DNA of 20,190 bases, taken from positions 1-20,190 of the forward strand of contig JAYVSS010000267.1 of NCBI GenBank assembly GCA_043775075.1, written 5' to 3'. This DNA comes from JANLQX01 sp043775075 (GTDB lineage: Bacteria > Actinomycetota > Acidimicrobiia > Acidimicrobiales > JANYDT01). Below, one piece after another: positions 1-6,065 of this stretch (position 1 is the stretch's first letter; each line of letters begins with the position of its first letter). The notes beneath the pieces were generated by a model. That model did no database searches and was not told where the DNA came from. It worked only from the letters and a program-made list of their open reading frames with translations. Position numbers and translations under genes: made by a program.

Positions 1-1905
1 ATTCGAAAGACCGCCACTGCTGAGTATGTGTCGAATATCCCGTTGGGGTCCAAAGAAAATGTGATCGGGAATAGCAACCTGGCGGGAATGGGAACGCCCC
101 AAGGATTCTGGCTGGCCATTTCCGGTCCGTGTGCTCCGAAAGAATCCGGCGACCAAATTTCGTCACGGTACGACGGAAATTCCGTGCGCCAGTACCGGTT
201 CGCAACAAGCGATATCAACCGCAATAGCGCCATGGTCTGCGACTACCAAAAGGGCCTTGCCGATCCATCGGTCAACTTCAAGTCGGCAACAGAGACCTCA
301 AGCGAATGGAACACCCGTCTCCGCACATACATCGCCGCCCTTCGGACCGCCGCCAATAGCGACCCGGCTAACGCGGCGCTTCCAACTCCGCTCTATCCCG
401 CGATTTCGATCAACAAGGAGTGGAGCGAGGATGGCTACAACTACATCGTGGACGTACCATGCGTGAATACCGCCGGGGGGGACTCACCCCCGCCACCGTG
501 CGATGTCGGGCCGACCCAGGGGTTTGACGGTGACGGGACGACGGTGAATAAGGACCTTGTTATCGAGGCCTATGACCCGGTATTCAACCCCGAATCCATC
601 AGCACATGGCAGGTAAGTAGCGAGACGAAACCCGATCGATACGGGCTAAATTCCTACATCGACGCATCTATCCCCAGGTGTGACGCGGCAAACGAAGCGG
701 CATGCGCAATGAATCTCGGCCCGGGCAACCCGGCACCCCACACCGTTCGGGTACGAACCAAATTCACGGTGTACGGACCGGACTCCACCCCGATTGACTA
801 TTCCGACGACGAAGCATCAAAGATCAGCGGTCAGGTCTTCGGCTCGTGTGTACGCAAGTGGGACGGTGGACCGTACGCCTCGGCCACGGACAGCGTGGAC
901 GACAACGGCGCCGTCACTTCGACAAATGACGATGGGCTCGTTACCAACGTTGCGACCTGCGCCAACTCCGAAAATCGGTGGGTATCTCTGGCCCGCATCT
1001 CGCACACCGATCTTCTCGCCCGGCGCGGTCGGTTCCGGATCAACGTTCGATCGCTCACGTCTCCCGATAGTTTCGGAACCAACGGGTTTGCGCTGCGGAG
1101 TTACTTCGTACCGACGGCGACCAACCCCGGGTGGAGTGCATGCGCCAACGCCCTCTCCTGCGCCTCGATCTCGGGCGATTCGAACATGAGCGTGTTGGCC
1201 GACGCTCCGTCGATCAAACAGTTCTATCTGGCCAAGCTTTCGCCCGCCGTCCTCTACCGAGGCAAGACCGTCATGGTCCGCCTCTGGGACGCCGGTGAAG
1301 GAGGAAGCAGCCTGCAAATATTGCGCCCGAAGGCCACCGGCGAAACCTGCACCTACCCGGTCACGTGGGTCGATCCCGACACTGCACCTGACCCCAACTA
1401 CTGCACGCAAAAAGTCGAATGGCAGATCGGGAACGGGGGGATCGCCAAGTACGACGATCCCGCGAAGGCATTCCTTGACACGACGAAAGCATTCAGCGAC
1501 ACGTGCGAAGGCGTGGGCGGCCAGCAGGACGTCTATCAGCTCCCCATCGCCGGTGATCGAAACCAAATCGAAACGCGGACCGGTGGCATATGTCCGAACA
1601 GCGTGCCCACCGCGATATTTGAAAGCCGCGGGCCGTACGAGAACCCAGACGGTACGCCCACCGGAAAATTCAATGACCGCCTGATCAATATCAAGATCAA
1701 CATCCCCAGTACCTACGGATGCGAGCCGGCGACCACGACGTCCTGCGTCGAGTTGCCGAACTCAGCTATTCAGGATGGATGGTGGAAGGTGAAGTACATC
1801 CCCCGCCGCAACCCCGTCACCGCGAGTTACGTCACGATGACCGACCGGTCGACGTGGTCAGTCGAGCTTCTCGGCGAACCCGTCCACCTCGTTCTCGACA
1901 ACTGA
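1..1905 (+). CDS. C-terminal part of a large, probably extracellular protein (possibly TadG-related)
   Basis: The reading frame is already open at base 1 (codons ATT CGA AAG...), so the GTG at 28 is not a trustworthy start and the gene begins upstream of the window. About 634 residues are visible. They are rich in Asp, Asn, Pro, Thr and aromatic residues, with many cysteines spaced as if in disulfides, and contain no transmembrane segment or recognisable catalytic motif. One stretch around residues 412-430 (VMVRLWDAGEGG) resembles the repeated 'FDPGD'-type segment seen in actinobacterial TadG-like surface proteins; this is a memory-based resemblance and not a domain assignment. Export is inferred from composition, since the N-terminus with any signal or membrane anchor is missing. 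It ends with TGA 105 bp before the FrhB-type gene. The function is unknown. Sure that it is coding, unsure of the family. Confidence 0.75.
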   Translation: MRKTATAEYVSNIPLGSKENVIGNSNLAGMGTPQGFWLAISGPCAPKESGDQISSRYDGNSVRQYRFATSDINRNSAMVCDYQKGLADPSVNFKSATETSSEWNTRLRTYIAALRTAANSDPANAALPTPLYPAISINKEWSEDGYNYIVDVPCVNTAGGDSPPPPCDVGPTQGFDGDGTTVNKDLVIEAYDPVFNPESISTWQVSSETKPDRYGLNSYIDASIPRCDAANEAACAMNLGPGNPAPHTVRVRTKFTVYGPDSTPIDYSDDEASKISGQVFGSCVRKWDGGPYASATDSVDDNGAVTSTNDDGLVTNVATCANSENRWVSLARISHTDLLARRGRFRINVRSLTSPDSFGTNGFALRSYFVPTATNPGWSACANALSCASISGDSNMSVLADAPSIKQFYLAKLSPAVLYRGKTVMVRLWDAGEGGSSLQILRPKATGETCTYPVTWVDPDTAPDPNYCTQKVEWQIGNGGIAKYDDPAKAFLDTTKAFSDTCEGVGGQQDVYQLPIAGDRNQIETRTGGICPNSVPTAIFESRGPYENPDGTPTGKFNDRLINIKINIPSTYGCEPATTTSCVELPNSAIQDGWWKVKYIPRRNPVTASYVTMTDRSTWSVELLGEPVHLVLDN

Positions 1906-1915
1906 CCCAGCTCCT

Positions 1916-1967
1916 CCGGCGAACTCGTCGACCCCGCGCGGAACAAGTAGCCCGCACCGTTCGCCGG
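1916..1967. repeat. Inverted repeat after the first gene
   Basis: A perfect 9-bp pair of arms (CCGGCGAAC at 1916-1924 and GTTCGCCGG at 1959-1967) surrounds a 34-base spacer just downstream of the first gene's stop codon. It could act as a transcript-end structure, but there is no T-run after it, so it is not called an intrinsic terminator. Confidence 0.4.
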
Positions 1968-1996
1968 CTGATTGCCTGAGCGAGCCGGGTCGCCCG

Positions 1997-2002
1997 TAGA
2001 GT
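1997..2002 (+). promoter_or_regulatory. Candidate -10 box for a leaderless FrhB-type mRNA
   Basis: TAGAGT fits the actinobacterial TANNNT -10 pattern and lies 7 bases before the ATG at 2010. That would put transcription start at or next to the A of the start codon. No Shine-Dalgarno sequence is visible before this ATG, which agrees with a leaderless transcript. Inference from spacing only. Confidence 0.4.
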
Positions 2003-2009
2003 CGTACCC

Positions 2010-3248
2010 ATGTCGCTCCTCGACTCCCCCGCCACTGCCGGAACCATTACGACGGAGGTCGGGCTGGCCGACGGCGCGCCGGCCCCGGCTCAGGCCCGCC
2101 CTGACAAAGCCCACTGGGCCCACCTTTGGGATGAGGTCATCACCGGTGGTCTGTGCACCGGGTGTGCCGGCTGCGTGATCGCCTGCCCGCACGACGTGCT
2201 GTCCTACGACGACACCAACGGCGTGTACCGCCCGTTTCATCTTGAGGCCGAAGACGGTCCGGGTGGCTGCGGCCACGGCGACCGGGGCTGCACCAGCTGC
2301 ACTCGCGCCTGTCCCCGCTTTCGCAGCTGGGAAACCGAGATCGACGGATTCCTGTTTCAGCGTGACCGCGCGGCCGATGAGGTTGAGGGCGTCTCGAAGG
2401 ACATCATCCTGTGCCGGGCCACGGACACGACGGTGCACGAGAAGGGCCAAGACGGTGGTCTCGTCAGCGCCATGCTCATTTTCGCCCTGGAAAAGGGGTA
2501 CATCGACGGCGCTCTCGTGAGCTATCTCGAAGGCGACGGGTCGTCGTGGAAGGCCATCCCCGGGGTGGCCCGCACTCGTGACGAAGTCCTGGCCGGGGCG
2601 GGGAGCCGGTACACGTACTCGGCCAACACGATGGCCTATCCGCAGGCCATCGAAATGGGCCTGACCAAGCTGGCGCTGGTCGGTATGAGCTGCCAAAGCT
2701 CGGTGCCCCCGATCATGGGATCGCGAAAGGCGGGCAAGATCACCAAGAAGTTCGCCTTGAACATCGGCCTGCTGTGCTCCAAGACCTTCGACGACGCCAT
2801 CTTCGAGGAATTGTTCGAGGCCAAGTACGGGCTGAAGAAGCAGGACATGGCCAAGATGAACATCAAGGGCGTCTTCCAGATCTGGATGAAAGACGGCAGC
2901 TATCACGAGGTCAATCTCAAGGAATGCCACGCCTGGACCCGCAGCGGCTGCATGACCTGCCCGGACTTTGCCGCCGAACACGCCGACATTTCCACTGGCG
3001 GCATCGGCGCGTTCGAAAACTGGACCCTCACCATCGTGCGCACCGACGCCGGCCGTAAGCTGATCATCGAAATGCTCGAAGCGGGCGTCATCGAGGCCCG
3101 CCCCGGCGACGACGATCCCGGCGCCATCGAACTCATGCGCAAACTTTCCATCGTCAGCCGCCGCCGCTGGCCCCAAACCGTGAATTTCACCTCCCCCCGC
3201 CGGGGCATCCCACCGCCCAAGCCGAAGGTCGAAGCACCAGCCGTCTAG
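2010..3248 (+). CDS. Coenzyme F420 hydrogenase/dehydrogenase beta-subunit (FrhB) family protein
   Basis: A 412-residue iron-sulfur flavoprotein of the FrhB/FdhB family, whose members pass electrons between FAD, [4Fe-4S] clusters and coenzyme F420 or another acceptor. The N-terminus carries two ferredoxin-like clusters of cysteines: C49-x2-C52-x2-C55-x3-C59P and C94-x2-C97-x3-C101P. The family's GQDGG segment follows near residue 147, and the C-terminal domain contains CHAWTRSGCMTCPDFAAE and a TGGIGA motif. No hydrogenase large or small subunit or formate dehydrogenase gene is nearby, so it is a stand-alone copy and its partner is unknown. The first ~33 residues are Ala/Pro-rich and look like a linker. 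The ATG is supported by the -10-like TAGAGT 7 bases upstream. F420 use is inferred from family membership only; several FrhB homologues act on other substrates. Confidence 0.88.
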   Translation: MSLLDSPATAGTITTEVGLADGAPAPAQARPDKAHWAHLWDEVITGGLCTGCAGCVIACPHDVLSYDDTNGVYRPFHLEAEDGPGGCGHGDRGCTSCTRACPRFRSWETEIDGFLFQRDRAADEVEGVSKDIILCRATDTTVHEKGQDGGLVSAMLIFALEKGYIDGALVSYLEGDGSSWKAIPGVARTRDEVLAGAGSRYTYSANTMAYPQAIEMGLTKLALVGMSCQSSVPPIMGSRKAGKITKKFALNIGLLCSKTFDDAIFEELFEAKYGLKKQDMAKMNIKGVFQIWMKDGSYHEVNLKECHAWTRSGCMTCPDFAAEHADISTGGIGAFENWTLTIVRTDAGRKLIIEMLEAGVIEARPGDDDPGAIELMRKLSIVSRRRWPQTVNFTSPRRGIPPPKPKVEAPAV

Positions 3249-3312
3249 AAGATCAGCCACCGCAAACCCACCCCCCGCCAAAACCCAGGCCGATCCACCA
3301 CTGCTCCAAACG

Positions 3313-3391
3313 CAAGTGTGAAATGTGCGCGTCAAAGTGGGCGTTCAGCGGCGCCCTGAACCTACACACTGAAGCGCACATTTCACACTTG
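3313..3391. repeat. Long perfect inverted repeat with a nested hairpin
   Basis: The 18-bp arms CAAGTGTGAAATGTGCGC (3313-3330) and GCGCACATTTCACACTTG (3374-3391) are exact reverse complements across a 43-base spacer. Inside the spacer a second stem, GTTCAG (3344-3349) with CTGAAC (3357-3362), closes on a CGGCGCC loop, giving a cross-shaped fold. It lies 65 bp downstream of the FrhB-type gene and has no T-run after it. It could be a transcript-end structure, a dispersed palindromic repeat or a protein-binding site. Confidence 0.8.
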
Positions 3392-3425
3392 GGCGGGCAC
3401 ACTTGGGCGGGCACACTTGGGCGGG
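3384..3425. repeat. Three perfect 14-bp tandem repeats
   Basis: CACACTTGGGCGGG is present three times head to tail (3384-3397, 3398-3411, 3412-3425) with no mismatch. The first unit shares CACACTTG with the right arm of the long inverted repeat, so the array appears to have grown out of that arm by duplication. The copies abut with no spacer, so this is not a CRISPR array. Confidence 0.85.
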
Positions 3426-3473
3426 GGGGCGGCGGGTGGCGGGACGGTGGGGATGGTGGGGATGGGTGTCGGG
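3423..3473 (+). other. G-run tract with quadruplex potential
   Basis: At least seven runs of three or more G occur within about 50 bases: 3423-3429, 3434-3436, 3441-3443, 3449-3452, 3458-3461, 3464-3466 and 3471-3473. Linkers are short (2-5 bases). This satisfies the usual sequence rule for a DNA G-quadruplex on the + strand. It sits between the tandem repeats and the small-RNA promoter. Function is unknown. Confidence 0.5.
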
Positions 3474-3510
3474 TCGATTCAGGCTGAGCTAGCGCTCAAC
3501 TACTTGAAAC

Positions 3511-3538
3511 TTGAACTTCCTCGGAGACTGCGTATACT
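3511..3538 (+). promoter_or_regulatory. Sigma-70-type promoter of the candidate small RNA
   Basis: TTGAAC (3511-3516) and TATACT (3533-3538) are separated by 16 bases and match the -35 and -10 consensus of the housekeeping sigma factor well. This is the best-matching promoter I see in the window. Transcription would start near 3545-3546, right before a 9-bp hairpin. No start codon or ribosome binding site follows closely, which favours a non-coding transcript or a long leader. Confidence 0.6.
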
Positions 3539-3545
3539 TGTTTTC

Positions 3546-3688
3546 AGCAGATCCTTCCGCCGAGGATCTGCGCCCCGGCTTCGGTCGGGAAGGGCGCGCA
3601 AGCGTCGGCTGGGGGGCTACCGCCGAGTCCCCCAGCCACCTAACTAGGCCGGGGCCCGTGACCGTTTGGTCCGGGCCCCGACTTTTTC
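3546..3688 (+). ncRNA. Candidate structured small RNA (about 143 nt), family not recognised
   Basis: Between the promoter and a strong terminator lie three further hairpins. Hairpin 1 has a 9-bp perfect stem (3547-3555 with 3563-3571) and loop TCCGCCG. Hairpin 2 has CCGGC (3575-3579) pairing with GTCGG (3584-3588) over a TTCG tetraloop, with GCC/GGC closing outside. Hairpin 3 has a 9-bp perfect stem (3607-3615 with 3629-3637) and a 13-base loop. The octamer CCGCCGAG occurs at hairpins 1 (3557-3564) and 3 (3620-3627), with its CCGCC core in each loop. C-rich loops of this kind occur in small RNAs that pair with G-rich ribosome binding sites, such as actinobacterial 6C RNA, but this one does not show 6C's C-run loops. 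The response-regulator ATG lies 49 bases beyond, so a regulatory leader or attenuator for that operon is the main alternative. I see no riboswitch signature. Confidence 0.55.
3650..3687 (+). terminator. Strong intrinsic terminator
   Basis: CGGGGCCCG (3650-3658) pairs perfectly with CGGGCCCCG (3672-3680). The stem continues inward with GACC/GGTC around a GTTT loop, apart from one bulged T at 3659, giving 13 base pairs in total. Five T residues follow at 3683-3687. This is a classical rho-independent terminator reading rightward, and it would end any transcript from the 3511-3538 promoter before the response-regulator gene. Confidence 0.85.
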
Positions 3689-3724
3689 CCGGCCTCTCTC
3701 ATCGCCTGCTCAGCTCAGCGTAGC

Positions 3725-3730
3725 TACGGT
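3725..3730 (+). promoter_or_regulatory. Candidate -10 box for a leaderless response-regulator mRNA
   Basis: TACGGT fits TANNNT and lies 6 bases before the ATG at 3737. The GGAGGA directly abutting that ATG is too close to work as a normal Shine-Dalgarno sequence, so leaderless initiation from this box is plausible. Alternatively GGAGGA is used by read-through transcripts from upstream. Confidence 0.35.
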
Positions 3731-3736
3731 GGAGGA

Positions 3737-4489
3737 ATGCGGCTTCTCGTGGTCGAAGATGAACCGAGCATGGCCGATCTCCTGCAACGGGGTTTGCAGC
3801 GTGAGGGCTACGCCGTCGATGTGGCCGTCAACGGTGAAGACGCACTGTGGTCGGCCACCGAGATTGAGTACGACGCAATTGTGCTCGACGTGATGATTCC
3901 GGCGCCCGATGGTCTCGCCGTCTGCCGCGAGCTCCGCAAGCGAGAGCGATGGACCCCGGTGCTTCTCCTCACCGCCCGCGACTCTGTGGACGACCGCGTA
4001 AATGGGCTCGATTCCGGAGCCGACGACTATCTGGTGAAGCCTTTCGCCTTTCCGGAATTGTTTGCGCGCGTACGGTCGATCACTCGGCGCGAACCGGTCG
4101 CCCGGCCGTCGGTCCTCCGGGTCGGCGAGATCAGCCTCGACCCGGCCGCCCGAAGTGTTCGCCGCAACGACGTTCCGATTGAGCTCTCCCCCACCGAATA
4201 CAGCCTGCTGGATTATTTCCTCCGCAATCCCGATCGAGTACTCACTCGTTCGAACATTCTTGAACATGTCTGGGATTTTGCCTACGACGGAACTTCGAAT
4301 GTTGTCGACGTTTACGTGCGTTATTTACGGGAAAAGATCGATCGGCCGTTCGGGAAAACGAGTATCGAAACCGTTCGTGGGGCTGGGTATGTTTTGCGCA
4401 CACCTGACGAGTCGATTCCGGAATCCGACGAGGATCTGGTCTCAGCGCGAATGGCGGGAACGCTGACGTTGCCCTCCGCAACCTCGTGA
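3737..4489 (+). CDS. OmpR/PhoB-family response regulator
   Basis: A 250-residue two-component regulator that binds DNA once phosphorylated by its kinase, probably the product encoded 40 bp downstream. The receiver domain (1-115) begins MRLLVVEDEP and shows the acidic pair at residues 8-9, phospho-acceptor D51 in VLDVMIP, T79 and K101 in VKPFAFPEL. The winged-helix effector domain (about 125-220) ends with the typical VRGAGYVLR. About 25 residues of Glu/Asp-containing tail follow, slightly longer than usual. The ATG is fixed by the receiver's first beta-strand. The nearest family analogues are MprA, TcrX and PrrA types; I cannot choose among them from sequence alone. A convergent HtrA protease gene beyond the kinase suggests an envelope-stress role (inference). 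Confidence 0.93.
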   Translation: MRLLVVEDEPSMADLLQRGLQREGYAVDVAVNGEDALWSATEIEYDAIVLDVMIPAPDGLAVCRELRKRERWTPVLLLTARDSVDDRVNGLDSGADDYLVKPFAFPELFARVRSITRREPVARPSVLRVGEISLDPAARSVRRNDVPIELSPTEYSLLDYFLRNPDRVLTRSNILEHVWDFAYDGTSNVVDVYVRYLREKIDRPFGKTSIETVRGAGYVLRTPDESIPESDEDLVSARMAGTLTLPSATS

Positions 4490-4529
4490 CAGCCACAGCA
4501 AAGCCGCCTAGTTTTTGTCAGTATCGACG

Positions 4530-6065
4530 ATGATCGGCAGAGCCGGTCCGTCAGCGGGGCGCCCGAGCGGGCCGCGAATCTTTCGTCGCCGACGACGGAC
4601 CTTGCGTGGGCGCCTCACTGCACTTTTTGTACTCGCGCTTACGGTCTTGATGATCGGCACAGGATTCTTGATTGCCGCGCTACAAAGCCGCAATGCCGAG
4701 GCGGCGCTCGACGCCAGCCTGCGCAACCGAATCAACAAGATCGCCGAAGCACTTGCCAACCCGAAAGGTCGGCTTCCGTTGACCGAGAGTTATGGTCAGG
4801 TTGTCAGCCTGTCGGGCGAGGTGAAAGACCTGTCGCCCTCCATCGGAAAAGATGAGTTCCTCCTCAGTCGCAGCCAACTTTTGTTAGTCATTGAAGGGGG
4901 CCGGCTCCGCGTGGACAAGGAAATTCCGGCCCTCGGCGGTCGGTCAACATTGCTGGCCGAGTTACGTAAAAGTGGGGCGAGCAGGTTCATCGTGGTGGTC
5001 GGCGCGCCGCGCGATCAAGCCGCTACGACTACTCGACGGCTTATCACCACGCTGGTGTTTACTGGCGTTGCGTTGGTCTCCTTGCTCGGGCTCGGTGGTT
5101 GGCTGCTCGCTGGTGCGGCGCTGCGACCCGTGCGGCGGATGGCTGACCGTGCGGCCCGAATTTCGGCGGCCAATTTGGAGCAGCGAATCCTCGGTCCGCG
5201 AGCGCTTGAGGCCGGGGATGCATTCCACACTGCGTCGAATACTTCACCGACCAAGATGCCCGCCGAACTGGCCCATTTGGGCATGACCCTCGATGACATG
5301 TTGGAACGTTTGGACAATTCCTTTCGCCGCGAGCGGGCATTCGTCGACGATGCCAGCCACGAACTCCGAACGCCGTTGGCCATTGTCCGCGGTGAACTCG
5401 AACTCGCTCTTATGCATCCCGGCGACGCAGTGGAGACACAGGCCACGATGGAATCGTCATTGCAACAGGTCACCCGACTTGGCGCGCTCGCCGAAGATCT
5501 CCTGGTGCTTGCACGGGCCGGCGTTGACCGGGGTACAAGAACAATTGTGGACGCCGGTGCTGTCACCGAATCGCTCATCGCCCGTATCGGTCCCCAGTTA
5601 CGCGCTGGAGTATTCATCGAACATGAACATGCGAGGGATCAGTCCGGGCCACCCGCGGTTATCCGGCCCGGCGATCTCGAACGAGTCTTGACCAACTTGA
5701 TTACTAACGCCGCACGAGCGGCCCGGTCGACGGTGCGCGTCACGTTGTCCACAGACGACAAAGTAACCCTGGTAGTGGTCAACGATGATGGCTCAGGCTT
5801 TGCTCCGGACATCTTGCAGCGGGCCTTCGAACGTTTCGCCGTCGGTTCATCGAGCCGCACCGGATCGGGCACCGGCCTCGGACTGGCCATCGTGCATGCG
5901 TTGGCCCACTCGAGCGGCGGATCCGTTACGGCCGAGAACGGCGGCGAGCTTGGCGGAGCGGTCGTTACCGTCCGCCTTCCGGCCTTCCCGCCCAACTCGC
6001 CACCATCGGCCGACCGGACGAGGCGGCCGAAACAATCAGGGGAATCAGACCTCCAGACGAGCTGA
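4530..6065 (+). CDS. Membrane sensor histidine kinase
   Basis: A 511-residue orthodox kinase, partner of the preceding regulator. From the ATG at 4530, an Arg-rich cytoplasmic N-terminus leads to a first membrane helix (about 29-51), a ~115-residue extracytoplasmic sensor, a second helix (171-194), HAMP, HisKA with H277 in DASHELRTPL, and an HATPase domain with N389/N393 (LTNLITNAA), DDGSGF (419-424) and GTGLGL (447-452). The HAMP region is odd: it holds about 20 extra residues (around EAGDAFHTASNTSPT) between its two helices. The sensor has no family I recognise. A TTG at 4515 in the same frame would add five residues and cannot be excluded. Its 3' end overlaps the convergent protease gene by 21 bp, so antisense effects between the two are possible. 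The C-terminus after the last strand is Pro/Arg/Ser-rich. Confidence 0.93.
   Translation: MIGRAGPSAGRPSGPRIFRRRRRTLRGRLTALFVLALTVLMIGTGFLIAALQSRNAEAALDASLRNRINKIAEALANPKGRLPLTESYGQVVSLSGEVKDLSPSIGKDEFLLSRSQLLLVIEGGRLRVDKEIPALGGRSTLLAELRKSGASRFIVVVGAPRDQAATTTRRLITTLVFTGVALVSLLGLGGWLLAGAALRPVRRMADRAARISAANLEQRILGPRALEAGDAFHTASNTSPTKMPAELAHLGMTLDDMLERLDNSFRRERAFVDDASHELRTPLAIVRGELELALMHPGDAVETQATMESSLQQVTRLGALAEDLLVLARAGVDRGTRTIVDAGAVTESLIARIGPQLRAGVFIEHEHARDQSGPPAVIRPGDLERVLTNLITNAARAARSTVRVTLSTDDKVTLVVVNDDGSGFAPDILQRAFERFAVGSSSRTGSGTGLGLAIVHALAHSSGGSVTAENGGELGGAVVTVRLPAFPPNSPPSADRTRRPKQSGESDLQTS

Noticed and set aside
817..1566. 249-codon minus-strand frame inside the first gene
   Set aside because: Low-complexity Arg/Gly/Val composition with no family pattern; the + strand reads through as one long consistent protein.
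1827..3335. 502-codon open frame on the minus strand over the FrhB-type gene
   Set aside because: It is an antisense shadow produced by GC-rich codon bias; composition is Gly/Ala/Arg-heavy with no motif, while the + strand frame has clear FrhB signatures.
3384..3425. Possible CRISPR array
   Set aside because: Three 14-bp repeats abut with no spacers and no cas genes are present.
3546..3688. Known riboswitch, 6S, 6C, tmRNA, SRP or RNase P RNA
   Set aside because: None of the conserved cores I know for these families is visible; only hairpin architecture supports an RNA gene.
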